A stretch of DNA of 43,203 bases from Lacticaseibacillus suilingensis (GTDB lineage Bacteria; Bacillota; Bacilli; Lactobacillales; Lactobacillaceae). A program made the translations under genes and the position numbers. Under the pieces are notes generated by a model. That model searched no databases. It was given only the letters and a program-made list of their open reading frames with translations, and was not told the DNA's origin. Shown piece by piece: positions 1 to 7,573 of this stretch (within the stretch, counting starts at the first letter, position 1; each line of letters opens with the position of its first letter). The stretch is from positions 1-43,203 of the forward strand of contig NZ_BOLV01000021.1 in the NCBI RefSeq assembly GCF_016861845.1, in the 5' to 3' direction.

Positions 1-1
1 T

Positions 2-209
2 ACCGATGCATGGCGTAACAGCCTAGACCACTATCAAGAATTCGTTATCATCGTTGCACTTGACTTGAAAATTGAGGGAACAATTTCCAAATGAAGACGC
101 GTTAGATCGTTTCTTAGTCACACAGGTGTTGGCCTACAACGAAAAGAACTTTGGCAAGTCTCATCGTGGATTTAAACAGTGCCAGGATACATTAGAATCG
201 ATGTTTTGA
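2..209 (+). pseudogene. Unidentified frameshifted coding remnant
   Basis: Two overlapping reading frames give a protein-like tail: the frame from 2 runs to a stop at 92, and the frame around 93 continues as NEDALDRFLVTQVLAYNEK and ends at 207-209. A +1 shift near 90 would join them. I do not recognise the family. It could be the 3' end of a gene that starts left of the window, and the break suggests it is inactive. The DNA is AT-richer than the core genes downstream. Confidence covers only the statement that this looks like broken coding sequence. Confidence 0.35.
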
Positions 210-259
210 AATTGGTCATTTAATCATGCAAATAAGAGTTACTCATTTACACAAAATTC

Positions 260-310
260 TTGACACTCTCAGCAAAACGTTCTTTCATCCAGGAAAGTTT
301 ATGTTAAACT
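260..310 (+). promoter_or_regulatory. Candidate promoter region for the sugar transferase
   Basis: TTGACA lies at 260-265 but has no good -10 box 17 bases later. An extended -10 (TG-T-TAAACT) lies at 302-310 with a weak -35 (TTTCAT-like) near 283. One of these probably drives the gene starting at 370. Assignment is by eye and weak. Confidence 0.3.
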
Positions 311-369
311 TATAAGATGTAAGTAGGGTGTTGAACCATTTGTTTAAAATTTGGGGGTTCTAGGGCTCT

Positions 370-1050
370 ATGGAAAATTATCCAGAGAAGAAACAACATG
401 CAGTGGTGAGAAGCGCGACGATCGACCAAGACGTGCTGGCCAACCAGCACGTTTATTTGACTCTTAAACGCAGCTTCGACTTCATTGCTAGTGGATTAGC
501 TTTGGTGATTCTGTCGCCGCTTTTTCTTTTACTCGCGATTTTGATCAAGGTTGATGATCGTGGGCCTGTCTTTTTTTCACAGATTCGGATCGGTAAAGAC
601 GGTTCTAGGTTTCGCATGTACAAATTCCGCTCTATGGGGGTAGACGCGGAAAAACAGCTGGCTAAGCTTGTCGATAAAAACGAAATCGATGGCACCATGT
701 TTAAAATGAAACATGATCCGCGCGTCACGCGTATCGGGCGCTTCATCCGTAAAACTAGCCTGGATGAGCTGCCTCAGCTCTATAATGTCCTGCGCGGCGA
801 TATGAGCCTGGTAGGCCCACGGCCTTGCCTGCCGCGCGAGTATGTGGAATACAGTGACTATGACAAGCAACGCTTGCTGGTCACGCCTGGCTGCACCGGC
901 CTGTGGCAGGTCTCTGGACGTAATGCGCTCAGCTTCAGTCAGATGGTCAATCTGGACCTGCAGTACATTACCCACCGGAGCATCTTAAATGATATTATAA
1001 TTTTGTTTCGAACGGTAAAGGTCATCTTCATGCCCAACCAAGCATATTAA
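370..1050 (+). CDS. Priming sugar transferase (undecaprenyl-phosphate glycosyl-1-phosphate transferase)
   Basis: 226 residues, the usual length of the short WcaJ/EpsE-like bacterial sugar transferases (PF02397). These membrane enzymes move a sugar-1-phosphate from a UDP-sugar to undecaprenyl phosphate, the first step of exopolysaccharide or wall-polysaccharide repeat units. Visible features are one hydrophobic segment at residues 36-60, KFRSM at 85-89, DELPQ at 132-136, VGPRP at 148-152 and GLWQVSGR at 177-184; all the family blocks are intact. The start has only a weak AGGG close upstream. No glycosyltransferases, polymerase or flippase follow, so it stands alone here, or it ends a cluster lying left of the window. 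A terminator follows directly. Sugar specificity cannot be read from the sequence. Confidence 0.9.
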   Translation: MENYPEKKQHAVVRSATIDQDVLANQHVYLTLKRSFDFIASGLALVILSPLFLLLAILIKVDDRGPVFFSQIRIGKDGSRFRMYKFRSMGVDAEKQLAKLVDKNEIDGTMFKMKHDPRVTRIGRFIRKTSLDELPQLYNVLRGDMSLVGPRPCLPREYVEYSDYDKQRLLVTPGCTGLWQVSGRNALSFSQMVNLDLQYITHRSILNDIIILFRTVKVIFMPNQAY

Positions 1051-1058
1051 ACCACCAT

Positions 1059-1089
1059 GCGCCACTTCGAACGGAAGGGGCGCTTTTTT
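1059..1089 (+). terminator. Intrinsic terminator after the sugar transferase
   Basis: GCGCC at 1059-1063 pairs with GGCGC around 1079-1083, the stem is extended by ACTTC/GAAGG with one mismatch, and a run of six T follows at 1084-1089. It begins 8 bases after the sugar transferase stop codon. Confidence 0.8.
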
Positions 1090-1121
1090 GTCACTCACGC
1101 GATCCTGTCCTGGAGGTCATC

Positions 1122-1877
1122 ATGACAGCAAATCAACTCGTTCCACTCCCCAACGCCATCAACCTGCGTAGCCTTGCCGGTTATCCGACCGCTGATGGCC
1201 GCACCATCAAGCCTAACAAATTGTTCCGCTCTGGCGATCTCAGCCACCTCACCCACGCTGAGGCAGAGCAGCTTCGCGACCAATATCAGGTCAAAACCGT
1301 CATTGACTTGCGCTCTGACGATGAAGTCAAGCGCCGCCCTGACCAATTGGCAGATGGCATGAGTTACTATCAACTCCCCGTCTTTCCCTTCGCCGATCAC
1401 GCCAGCTTTGGTCAACGCCTCAAGCGCCGATTTGCGAAACCAGAAGACCCCATCGCTCATATCTACAAGAAGATGTTGACCGATTCACATGCCCTAGCCG
1501 CCTACCGTGACATGTTTGACCTTCTGTTGAGTCGCACTGAAGACGATGGGGCAATTCTCATCCACTGCACCGCCGGCAAGGATCGCACAGGTGTCGCTGC
1601 TATGATGGTTGAAGGCGCTTTGGGTGTTACTGAAGAATCAATGCAAGCTGACTACCTGGCCTCCAATCGTGCTCTTGAAACCAAGGGCCTACTTCAGCAA
1701 AAAAGATTGCGATCAGAGACTCACGACCTTGGTTCTCATCCCGCTACTAACGAAACCTTTCGGATTGTCCAGCAGCTGGTTAACAATAGTTTTGGCTCCT
1801 GGGCGGAATACTTTAACCAGATGATAAAGTTCAGTAGCAATAGTCTGATAACACTATCAGTTAATTTTGTGCAATAA
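1122..1877 (+). CDS. Tyrosine/serine protein phosphatase (Y_phosphatase3 family)
   Basis: 251 residues. The catalytic P-loop HCTAGKDRTG has Cys149 and Arg155, the CX5R signature of cysteine-dependent phosphatases. The N-terminal NLRSLAGYPT and the IDLRSDDEVKRRPD block match the PF13350 family of secreted or cytosolic Tyr/Ser phosphatases in lactic acid bacteria and Listeria (LipA-like), which act on phosphoproteins or phosphoinositides. There is no signal peptide. A clear GGAGG lies 8 bases before the ATG. The C-terminus (NSLITLSVNFVQ) resembles normal family ends, so the gene looks complete although decayed DNA follows it. No promoter of its own is obvious after the preceding terminator. The substrate is unknown. 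Confidence 0.88.
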   Translation: MTANQLVPLPNAINLRSLAGYPTADGRTIKPNKLFRSGDLSHLTHAEAEQLRDQYQVKTVIDLRSDDEVKRRPDQLADGMSYYQLPVFPFADHASFGQRLKRRFAKPEDPIAHIYKKMLTDSHALAAYRDMFDLLLSRTEDDGAILIHCTAGKDRTGVAAMMVEGALGVTEESMQADYLASNRALETKGLLQQKRLRSETHDLGSHPATNETFRIVQQLVNNSFGSWAEYFNQMIKFSSNSLITLSVNFVQ

Positions 1878-2312
1878 ACGGCTGCCAGTAAATAGTTACT
1901 ATATTTCGAATCATAATGTTCCACAATAATTTCACTCTAGTATATATTTAACGCCAGCTCCAGAATATTTAGAAAGCTCTATAACATTCAAAGGTATACA
2001 GGAGAACTATAATACTATCGTTTGCTTTGAGCATCGATTAATTCACAAAGAGTGAATTTAATGCCAAAATCGTATTCCGTAGGATCTTTACTTCCTTCTC
2101 ATCGACAGGCAAACAGCACGACGAGTAGTTTTATAAGGAGGTTATTTCCATTATTAAGTCCGTCTTTTCAGGAAGTGAATTTCAAGAACCTCATGTTGTA
2201 TGTCACCATGGCTCAAAACCAGACTTACTAAATCGTATTGTAACTGTCCTTCGCTCTCCCCCAATAAAGTTGCATCGAGGAGTAGAAGCATCCTGGGAAA
2301 CATCATGCTCGC
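1878..2312. other. AT-rich non-coding stretch, decayed DNA
   Basis: No plausible gene: all frames are broken by stops. A small palindrome (AATTCAC at 2040-2046 with GTGAATT at 2052-2058) has no T-run after it. A strong AAGGAGG-like sequence near 2136-2142 is not followed by an open frame. The stretch separates the phosphatase gene from the IS30 remnants and is best read as degenerate insertion or accessory DNA. Confidence 0.4.
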
Positions 2313-2847
2313 ATGAACAAGCGTAAGCCTGGAGACTCGAAAGAAGAGCGGTCCTAGGTCGTTCTAAGCGTTCTGGCGCCGGGCATTGAGAAGGAGGTCG
2401 AGAGTCTGGTCGTCAAGGGTAAGCGCTCACACGCCAGCCAGTCTTAATGACCCTCACCGGACGTTACTCCAGAACCGAAATCATCATGAAGATACCGAAC
2501 TATCGCGCGGAGACTTGCTGCGCAGCACTTCAAGACGCTATTGATGACTGTGGCACGAAGGAATTCAAGACGATTACATTCGATAATGAATCTGAGCTTG
2601 GCGCCTTGAGCCAAGTTGACACCAAAACCTTCTTCGCTCGTCCATATTTGTCTTGAGAGTGAGGACCTAATGAGAATGTCATCGGACTATTCGGGAGTAA
2701 TTTCCTAAGAGCAAATCCGTCAAAACTATCACAGCTGATCAGGTTCAGGCGGTGCAGCCTGCTCTCAATCAACGCCCTTAGCGTAGACTGGGATGGCTTC
2801 GACCATGTGACTACTATCCAACATGGCATAGAGCTATACCACTATAA
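2313..2847 (+). pseudogene. IS30-family transposase remnant 1 (multiply frameshifted)
   Basis: Pieces of one IS30 transposase appear in shifting frames. MNKRKPGDSKEE begins at 2313. APGIEKEVESLVVKGKRSH lies near 2376-2432. GRYSRTEIIMKIPNYRAET opens near 2456 and runs to ITFDNESE. GPNENVIGLF begins near 2659. QPALNQRP stops at 2779, and RLGWLRPCDYY follows. These match the central and C-terminal DDE domain of IS30 transposases, in which the second motif is normally FDNGSEF; here Gly has become Glu. Several stops and shifts rule out activity. The N-terminal helix-turn-helix part is absent or unrecognisable. Confidence 0.8.
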
Positions 2848-2888
2848 AGAACTTTAGCAAGTGCAACTTTTTGCCTTGGTCGACTTTT

Positions 2889-3147
2889 TCAGAGGGTGTC
2901 TTCCAGTGTAAAAACCTTGCGTGGTCGATTATTCAGTTGTTCAACGAAAATGGTGATGCACTATGCACTGGTCTAAATGGGTTCCTTATTAAAGAGTACT
3001 TACGAATCAAACCTGTAATATTCCCATTGGTGCTGCGCTGTTGTGGGACATGTAAATTGAGAAAGACGACTTTAGCCCTAGCTCTTGGCCAAGTTCGCAA
3101 TAGCGTGCAAACTCCGTGCCACGGTCTGACGTGATGAAGCTACTAGC
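2889..3147 (-). pseudogene. IS30-family transposase remnant 2 (opposite strand)
   Basis: Reading the minus strand from 3147, the frame gives FITSDRGTEFARYCELG, the second catalytic block of an IS30 DDE domain. After a frameshift it gives TNGNITGLIRKY, corresponding to the family's TNENTNGLIR block with the third catalytic residue. Further down comes QLNNRPRKVFTLEDTL, with a stop at 2889-2891. The DRGTEF variant differs from the DNGSEF type of remnants 1 and 3, so this is a separate element of another IS30 subgroup. Stops and shifts make it inactive. Confidence 0.7.
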
Positions 3148-3484
3148 TCAGCTGGCTGTACGTGCCTAATATGTCATTCACCTGTACTTATACTGATGCT
3201 CATGATCACTAGTGGTGCTTGGTGACCCGCTATTTAAGGCCATTAAGCATTTTCTTCTACGACCATTATTCTAACGACCAGAGAGCACCCGTTAAACGGG
3301 TCTGGCTATCACCGCTTATTAGAACTTCGTTTCCGAAATCTTTCCCAACGCTTAAGGAGGCTTACAGACCGACATCGATATCCACGATGTCCTACTAGCC
3401 GGTCAGACCAAACGGTCGGAGGCTCTGATCACCGAGTATCAGCCCTATGAGGAAGAGAACCTATGAATAAGCGCTTTACCTTAG
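3148..3484. other. Stretch between IS30 remnants, with decayed transposase N-terminus
   Basis: No intact gene. An open piece starting around 3357 (GLQTDIDIHDVLLAGQTKR) and stopping near 3462 is plausibly the decayed region between the helix-turn-helix and the catalytic domain of remnant 3, but this match is weak. A perfect small palindrome, ACCCGTT-A-AACGGGT, lies at 3287-3301 with no T-run after it. Nothing else is recognised. Confidence 0.35.
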
Positions 3485-4305
3485 AACCGCCAACTCAGCC
3501 ATCGCCCGCGTAAACTCGAGAAGATCCAGGACTTCATCGCCTACTTCACGACCCACTTTCGCGAGGACGGTTGGTCACCTGACGCGGCGGTTGGCCGGGC
3601 CAAGGCTGAGGGGTTGTACTTGCCCGACGAGATGGTCTGTACGGCGACGCTTTACAATTACATCGAGGCGCAGCTGCTGGAAGTGAGGAACATCGATCTG
3701 CTTGAGAAGACCGGCCAGCGCGTGAAGCACAAGGCTAATCACAAGTTCAAACGTATGCTGACAGGGCGCAGTATCGACGAAAGGCCTAAGCGCGTCGACA
3801 ATCGCAAGGAGTTCGGCAATTTCGAGCTAGACACCGTGGTTGGCAAGCGCAATGGCCAGGAAAGCGTGCTGATGACGCTGATTGAGCGCAAGACTCGCTT
3901 CCAATTTGTGCGCCTGATTGATAGCCGTGATGCGGACTCGGTCAACCATGCCATGCACGCAATCGTCAAGGACCATGGTGACGTCATCAAGACCATCACG
4001 GCTGACAATGGCTCAGAGTTCGCAGATCTGTCGCGCGTACTCGATGGTGTGGCCGACGTGTACTACGCCCATCCATATCGCTCCAGTGAGCGCGGAACCA
4101 ACGAGGCCCACAACCGAGTGCTCCGGCGGGACTTCCCCAAAGGCACGTCGCTGGACGCTGTAAGCCCACAGGAGGTGGCGGAGGCTGCGCACAGGATCAA
4201 CAACCTCCCACGCCTCATCCTGAAGTACCAGACCCCGACAGAACGGTTCAATGCCGAATCTGTCCGGGTCCGGTGCCGGACCGCCAAGGCGGCCGCCGCC
4301 GGCTA
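3485..4305 (+). pseudogene. IS30-family transposase remnant 3 (5'-truncated, long open frame)
   Basis: An uninterrupted frame follows the stop at 3482 and runs to 4305. It encodes the linker (KLEKIQDFIAYFTTHF, WSPDAAVGRAKAEGL) and the complete IS30 catalytic domain. The latter includes FGNFELDTVVGKRNG with the first Asp, TITADNGSEF with the second Asp, SSERGTNEAHNR with the catalytic Glu, and INNLPRLILKYQTPTERF at the end. The usual N-terminal helix-turn-helix is missing and no normal start codon with a ribosome site precedes the frame; TTG at 3614 is an internal option. It is GC-richer and better preserved than remnants 1 and 2, so it is the younger insertion. Probably inactive. Confidence 0.82.
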
Positions 4306-4705
4306 ACCCACCAACTTCATAGATAACAGGCTGTCACACTCCAGCTCGGGTTAGGTGGCTAACTTGTTCTTGCAATTTGCGAAATAAAATTTTTTCAACT
4401 TTCTTCAACAAATGGTTTCATTTCGACCCGCTTCTGCTGTCTGTATATGCAGAGGCGGGATTTTCTTTTGCCCTCTTAGTCCTTTGACAATTGAATAGCA
4501 TCATTCAGCAACGAAGGCTCCACAACGCCATGACCTCTCACGAGCGAGCGATTTACCCAGTGAGCCGGATACTTGCACGTCACCCTGACGAAACGAGGGA
4601 GAGAGGCTCTCATTGAGATCCTCGATAGCCGGTCGGACCCGGGCTGAATGATGGAAGCATTGAAGTTATGTAGAAGGCAGTGCTCACAGAAAGGAGCGAC
4701 ACAAC
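4306..4705. other. Non-coding stretch between IS30 remnant and excisionase-like gene
   Basis: No convincing gene. It holds a terminator at 4427-4469, a lone TTGACA at 4484-4489 without a matching -10, and an AAGGAG at 4691-4696 that serves the next reading frame. A sequence near 4352-4385 could be an end of the IS30 element, but I could not find its partner. Confidence 0.4.
4427..4469 (+). terminator. Strong intrinsic terminator in the element remnant
   Basis: CCCGCTTCTGC (4427-4437) pairs over 11 positions, including one G-U, with GCAGAGGCGGG (4449-4459). TTTTCTTTT follows. No intact gene precedes it, so it probably ended a gene of the integrative element that has been lost. Confidence 0.75.
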
Positions 4706-5005
4706 ATCGAAGCAATAGCTACCCATGATGGTCTGGACTTCCCATTAGATGACAATCACGTTATCGCCATTCGTCAGGCCCTTTCAACCCTTTTCACCGA
4801 GGCAGTCGAAAAGGCTCAAAACGACGCGGTACAACGGGAACGCTATCTGATGAAGAAAGAAGTTTGTGCCTATCTCAAAATTTCAAACAACACGCTAGAC
4901 AAGTGGCTACGCCTAGGGCTACCACGGATCAACGTCTGTGGAACTGTCCGTTACGATCGTGTTGCTATCGATCAGTGGGTGCAAACTCGCATGGAGAGAT
5001 GGTAA
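4706..5005 (+). CDS. Excisionase-like helix-turn-helix protein (start codon abnormal)
   Basis: An open frame just before the integrase ends at TAA 5003-5005. It encodes about 99 residues from codon ATC at 4706, or 51 from the first ATG at 4850. The C-terminal half (MKKEVCAYLKISNNTLDKW, then VRYDRVAIDQW) is a MerR/excisionase-type winged helix of the kind that bends DNA and steers integrase towards excision. AAGGAG at 4691-4696 sits correctly for a start at 4706, but the codon there is ATC, not ATG. Either the start has been lost by a point change, or a rare start is used. The gap to the integrase is 60 bases, so the two probably formed one unit. Confidence 0.6.
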   Translation: MEAIATHDGLDFPLDDNHVIAIRQALSTLFTEAVEKAQNDAVQRERYLMKKEVCAYLKISNNTLDKWLRLGLPRINVCGTVRYDRVAIDQWVQTRMERW

Positions 5006-5065
5006 TATGTCGTTGTAGCTTTGCGTCTTGCTTCGGAGTCCGCTCTCAAACAGGAGGCAAATATA

Positions 5066-6337
5066 ATGGCAATTACTAAAACAACCACAGGCAGTTACAA
5101 GGTGGAGGTGTTCTACCCCAAAGATATTCGTACAGTCCTCGGTACTGATGAAGCTCGTTACCGCAAGACTGTTTCAACCAAGCTCGAAGCGACAACGCTT
5201 GAGAAGATGGTCAAAAAGCAGATAAGAGATGCTGAACGTAAGCTGAATGCGGGTACGATCAGCAAGAACGGCGAGATACTGTTCAAAGATTTCTATAAAA
5301 AGATCTGGTGGCCTCTGTACGTGGCTGGTGCATCTGGTCGCTCTCGGACGATCCCGTCTGAAGAAACCCAAGACAACACCGCGAAGATTTTCCGGCTACA
5401 CTTGAACCCAATGTTTGGCGAGTATTCGATGAATTATCTGAATCTCAACCCGATGTTCGTCATGCAAGAACTGACTATCATGTCGGAGAAGTACGCAAAT
5501 ATTCGCACCGTTAAGTCTTACGTTAACCAAATGTTTGACACGGCCGAGATTGCGGAGTACATCGATGTCAACCGCATGGAGAAGCCACTGCGACAAATCA
5601 GTAGCCCCAAGCAAAAACGTCTGGCCGAACGTCGAAAAGCGCTCGGTGAGTACCTGACCGCCGATCAACTGATCGCATGGTTAGACTGTGCTAAGGTAGA
5701 CTGTGAGGTTGGTAAGCTGAAGTTCGAGGATTATCTCCTCTTCCTTATAACGCTCAATCTCGGTGATCGCAAGGCTGAATCCTATGGGTTGCAATGGAAG
5801 CACGTTGATCTCCGTGAGGGTAATGTCTTAATCATTCAGGCGCTGAAAAAGTCGGGCAAGCTTGGGACAACAAAGACCGGCAAGGAAACATCGCACGTGA
5901 TTCCGCCATTCCTGATTCCTATGTTGAAGGAGTGGCAAGAAAAGCAAGACCAGCAATTAGGCAATGTCGGGATCAAGAGTGGTCCCGATCAGTTCCTATT
6001 CACCTATACAAATTTCCGAGGAGGTATCAATCAACCACTCCATGCGGACTATCTCAACTACCGCATGAATTCTATCTACAAGCGCCATGCTGACCGATTG
6101 GTACGGGCGACGCCACACAAGTTGCGGCACACTTTCGCAACGTTGGCTCGCCAAGGTGGTGCCGGAATCCAAGAGATTTCAGAAGCGCTGACCCATGGCA
6201 ATATCAAGACCACAAGAATTTATGTAAATACTCCAGACATCATTGATCTGGACGTACATGATAAGTTCGCCGCTCGCCTCGCAGAGGCACGCGAAAAGGC
6301 GATTGCTGATGAAAACAAGTTCATTCAATCCCGGTGA
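5066..6337 (+). CDS. int: Tyrosine recombinase / integrase of an integrative element
   Basis: 423 residues from the ATG at 5066, which has AGGAGG at 5052-5057; an upstream in-frame start at 5021 has no ribosome site. It has an N-terminal AT-hook-like and Arm-binding part (1-70), a core-binding SAM-like domain (about 72-180) and a C-terminal catalytic domain (about 195-395). The catalytic residues are all visible: Arg235 in GDRKAESYGLQW, His351 and Arg354 in HKLRH, His377 in LTHGN and Tyr386 in TRIYVN. It catalyses site-specific insertion and excision of phage-like or mobilisable elements. Its 3' end faces the 3' end of rpsI 208 bases away, a layout expected when rpsI carries the attachment site. 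The gene looks functional. Confidence 0.93.
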   Translation: MAITKTTTGSYKVEVFYPKDIRTVLGTDEARYRKTVSTKLEATTLEKMVKKQIRDAERKLNAGTISKNGEILFKDFYKKIWWPLYVAGASGRSRTIPSEETQDNTAKIFRLHLNPMFGEYSMNYLNLNPMFVMQELTIMSEKYANIRTVKSYVNQMFDTAEIAEYIDVNRMEKPLRQISSPKQKRLAERRKALGEYLTADQLIAWLDCAKVDCEVGKLKFEDYLLFLITLNLGDRKAESYGLQWKHVDLREGNVLIIQALKKSGKLGTTKTGKETSHVIPPFLIPMLKEWQEKQDQQLGNVGIKSGPDQFLFTYTNFRGGINQPLHADYLNYRMNSIYKRHADRLVRATPHKLRHTFATLARQGGAGIQEISEALTHGNIKTTRIYVNTPDIIDLDVHDKFAARLAEAREKAIADENKFIQSR

Positions 6338-6443
6338 AACCCACGGATATATGAACGTAAGGCAAGGTTGAATCCGTCATCTTAAAATGGACCAACAGGC
6401 ACCTTCCAAAAAAGCATGACACAATCCGTACATTTTGAAGGGT

Positions 6444-6477
6444 AAAAAAACAGGTACGCCCCATTTGAGGCGTACCC
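6444..6477 (-). terminator. Terminator of the rplM-rpsI operon
   Basis: On the minus strand GGTACGCC and GGCGTACC (6469-6476 and 6453-6460) form a perfect 8-bp stem with an 8-base loop, followed by a run of T (A7 at 6444-6450 on plus). It lies about 70 bases after the rpsI stop. It may also block transcription arriving from the integrase side. Confidence 0.85.
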
Positions 6478-6545
6478 GTTCTGTTCGCGATAGCTGCCCG
6501 AAACGCCGCCATAACAGCGTTTCTGAACATTTGACTTTCTCGATA

Positions 6546-6938
6546 TTAGCGTTTGCTAAATTGAGATGCTTTCCGGGCCTTTTTGAGACCGTACTTCTTA
6601 CGTTCCTTCATCCGTGGGTCACGGGTGAGCATGCCGGCACGCTTCAGTGGGCCGCGGAAGTCCGGGTCTACATTGAGCAATGCACGAGCGATGCCGTGAC
6701 GGGTTGCGCCGGCCTGGCCGGTGAAACCGCCGCCGTTAACGTTAACCAGAACATCGTAGGCGCCAGTCGTTTCGGTGATACCGAATGGCTGGGTCAAATC
6801 GAGGATCAAGTTTTCGTATGGAAGGTAATCGTGAACGTCTTTGCCGTTCATCGTAATCTTACCGGTGCCAGGAACCAAGCGGACCCGGGCAACCGAATTT
6901 TTGCGGCGACCTGTGCCGCTGTATGCTACTTCTGCCAC
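6546..6938 (-). CDS. rpsI: 30S ribosomal protein S9
   Basis: 130 residues, the normal length. The protein has the S9 fold blocks [16 protein letters not shown] near the start and the conserved basic C-terminal tail ending [14 protein letters not shown], which reaches the P-site tRNA in the 30S subunit. It starts at ATG 6938, 13 bases after rplM, with which it forms the usual two-gene operon. Its 3' end faces an integrase gene and is the likely attachment site of the element to the left; the reading frame and tail are intact, as expected when the element restores the gene end. Confidence 0.97.
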   Translation of the reverse strand: MAEVAYSGTGRRKNSVARVRLVPGTGKITMNGKDVHDYLPYENLILDLTQPFGITETTGAYDVLVNVNGGGFTGQAGATRHGIARALLNVDPDFRGPLKRAGMLTRDPRMKERKKYGLKKARKASQFSKR

Positions 6939-6951
6939 AGTTGTGTCCTCC

Positions 6952-7398
6952 TTAAATTAGGTTCGTGATGTCGAGTACTTCCGGCTTCTGCGCGGTGTGT
7001 GGGTGTTCCTCACCTGCATACACGTGAAGCTTCAAGAATTGCTGGTGACCAAGCGTGTTCTTGGTTGGCAGCATCTTCTTAACGGCGTATTCGACCAAGC
7101 GAGTTGGGTTGTCCTTCAGCAGGTCACCCGCAACTTCATGCTTCAAACCACCTGGATGTTGACTGTGGTGATAGTAGATCTTGTCGGTCGCCTTGCGGCC
7201 GGTAAGCTTCAGCTTGCCTGCATTGATCACAATCACGTTGTCACCAACGTCAGTATGAGGGGTGTAGGTTGGCTTGTTCTTACCGCGTAACACGGTCGCA
7301 ACAACTGAGGCCAGACGACCAAGACTGATATCAGTCGCGTCGATCAGGACCCATTTACGTTCGATTTCATCTGGCTTAGCCATAAATGTTGTACGCAC
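6952..7398 (-). CDS. rplM: 50S ribosomal protein L13
   Basis: 148 residues from a GTG at 7398, giving [16 protein letters not shown]. This start is chosen because GGAGG lies 9 bases upstream; a longer frame to 7434 would start inside the leader. L13 is an early assembly protein of the 50S subunit. Characteristic blocks are [23 protein letters not shown] and the [11 protein letters not shown] loop. It is first in the rplM-rpsI operon and is preceded by a structured leader and a promoter. Confidence 0.96.
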   Translation of the reverse strand: MRTTFMAKPDEIERKWVLIDATDISLGRLASVVATVLRGKNKPTYTPHTDVGDNVIVINAGKLKLTGRKATDKIYYHHSQHPGGLKHEVAGDLLKDNPTRLVEYAVKKMLPTKNTLGHQQFLKLHVYAGEEHPHTAQKPEVLDITNLI

Positions 7399-7473
7399 GA
7401 TTTGTTTCCTCCAATATTCTGTGCTGTTTGACACCTATAAGTTTCCGGGGCTTATGTGGGGCAAACAATACCA
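7399..7473 (-). ncRNA. L13-type leader RNA (5' UTR of rplM)
   Basis: The 75-base untranslated leader contains TGTTTG pairing with CAAACA about 30 bases later. These enclose a CCCCAC...AGGTGT inner pairing and a conserved-looking GCCCCGGAAAC segment, and the ribosome site follows. This resembles the Firmicutes L13 leader, which is thought to be bound by L13 for feedback control of the operon. Assignment is from remembered motif features, not from a covariance search. Confidence 0.6.
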
Positions 7474-7479
7474 GGTACT

Positions 7480-7508
7480 AATCTATCAAAAATACCCTTG
7501 AAAGTCAA
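7480..7508 (-). promoter_or_regulatory. Promoter of rplM-rpsI
   Basis: On the minus strand TTGACT (7508-7503) is followed after exactly 17 bases by TAGATT (7485-7480), with TG one base before the -10 (extended -10). The -35 box lies inside the loop region of the terminator of the gene upstream. Confidence 0.75.
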
Positions 7509-7519
7509 TCTTCCAAGGG
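7488..7519 (-). terminator. Terminator of the MFS gene, overlapping the rplM promoter
   Basis: On the minus strand a 10-bp stem (CCCTTGGAAG with CTTTCAAGGG, one G-U) closes a 5-base loop and is followed by TATTTTT. It lies 55 bases after the MFS stop codon. The rplM -35 hexamer falls in its loop and 3' arm. Confidence 0.7.
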
Positions 7520-7573
7520 CATCGATTTCAGAAAAAGCATCAGCGAGGTGTTTCACCGATCACCAGTGGCCAT

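Noticed and set aside
1800-1877. Possible truncation of the phosphatase by the following decayed DNA
   Set aside because: The C-terminal GSWAEYFNQMIKF and NSLITL segments match the normal end of the family, so the protein appears complete.
1995-2030. Partial likeness to the rpsI 3' end (CGTTTGCT)
   Set aside because: Only eight bases in common; flanking bases do not match.
2447-2656. Independent 69-residue gene
   Set aside because: It is the best-preserved piece of IS30 remnant 1, with the same motifs continuing in other frames on both sides.
3052-3062. 10-base match (TAAATTGAGA) to the rpsI 3' end as possible far attachment site
   Set aside because: Too short to rise above chance in several kilobases, and it lies inside the decayed IS30 remnant 2.
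2871-3134. Plus-strand open frame of 87 codons
   Set aside because: The opposite strand carries recognisable IS30 motifs (TSDRGTEF, QLNNRPRK), so this frame is a shadow.
4484-4512. Promoter for the excisionase-integrase pair at TTGACA 4484
   Set aside because: No -10-like hexamer lies 16-18 bases downstream.
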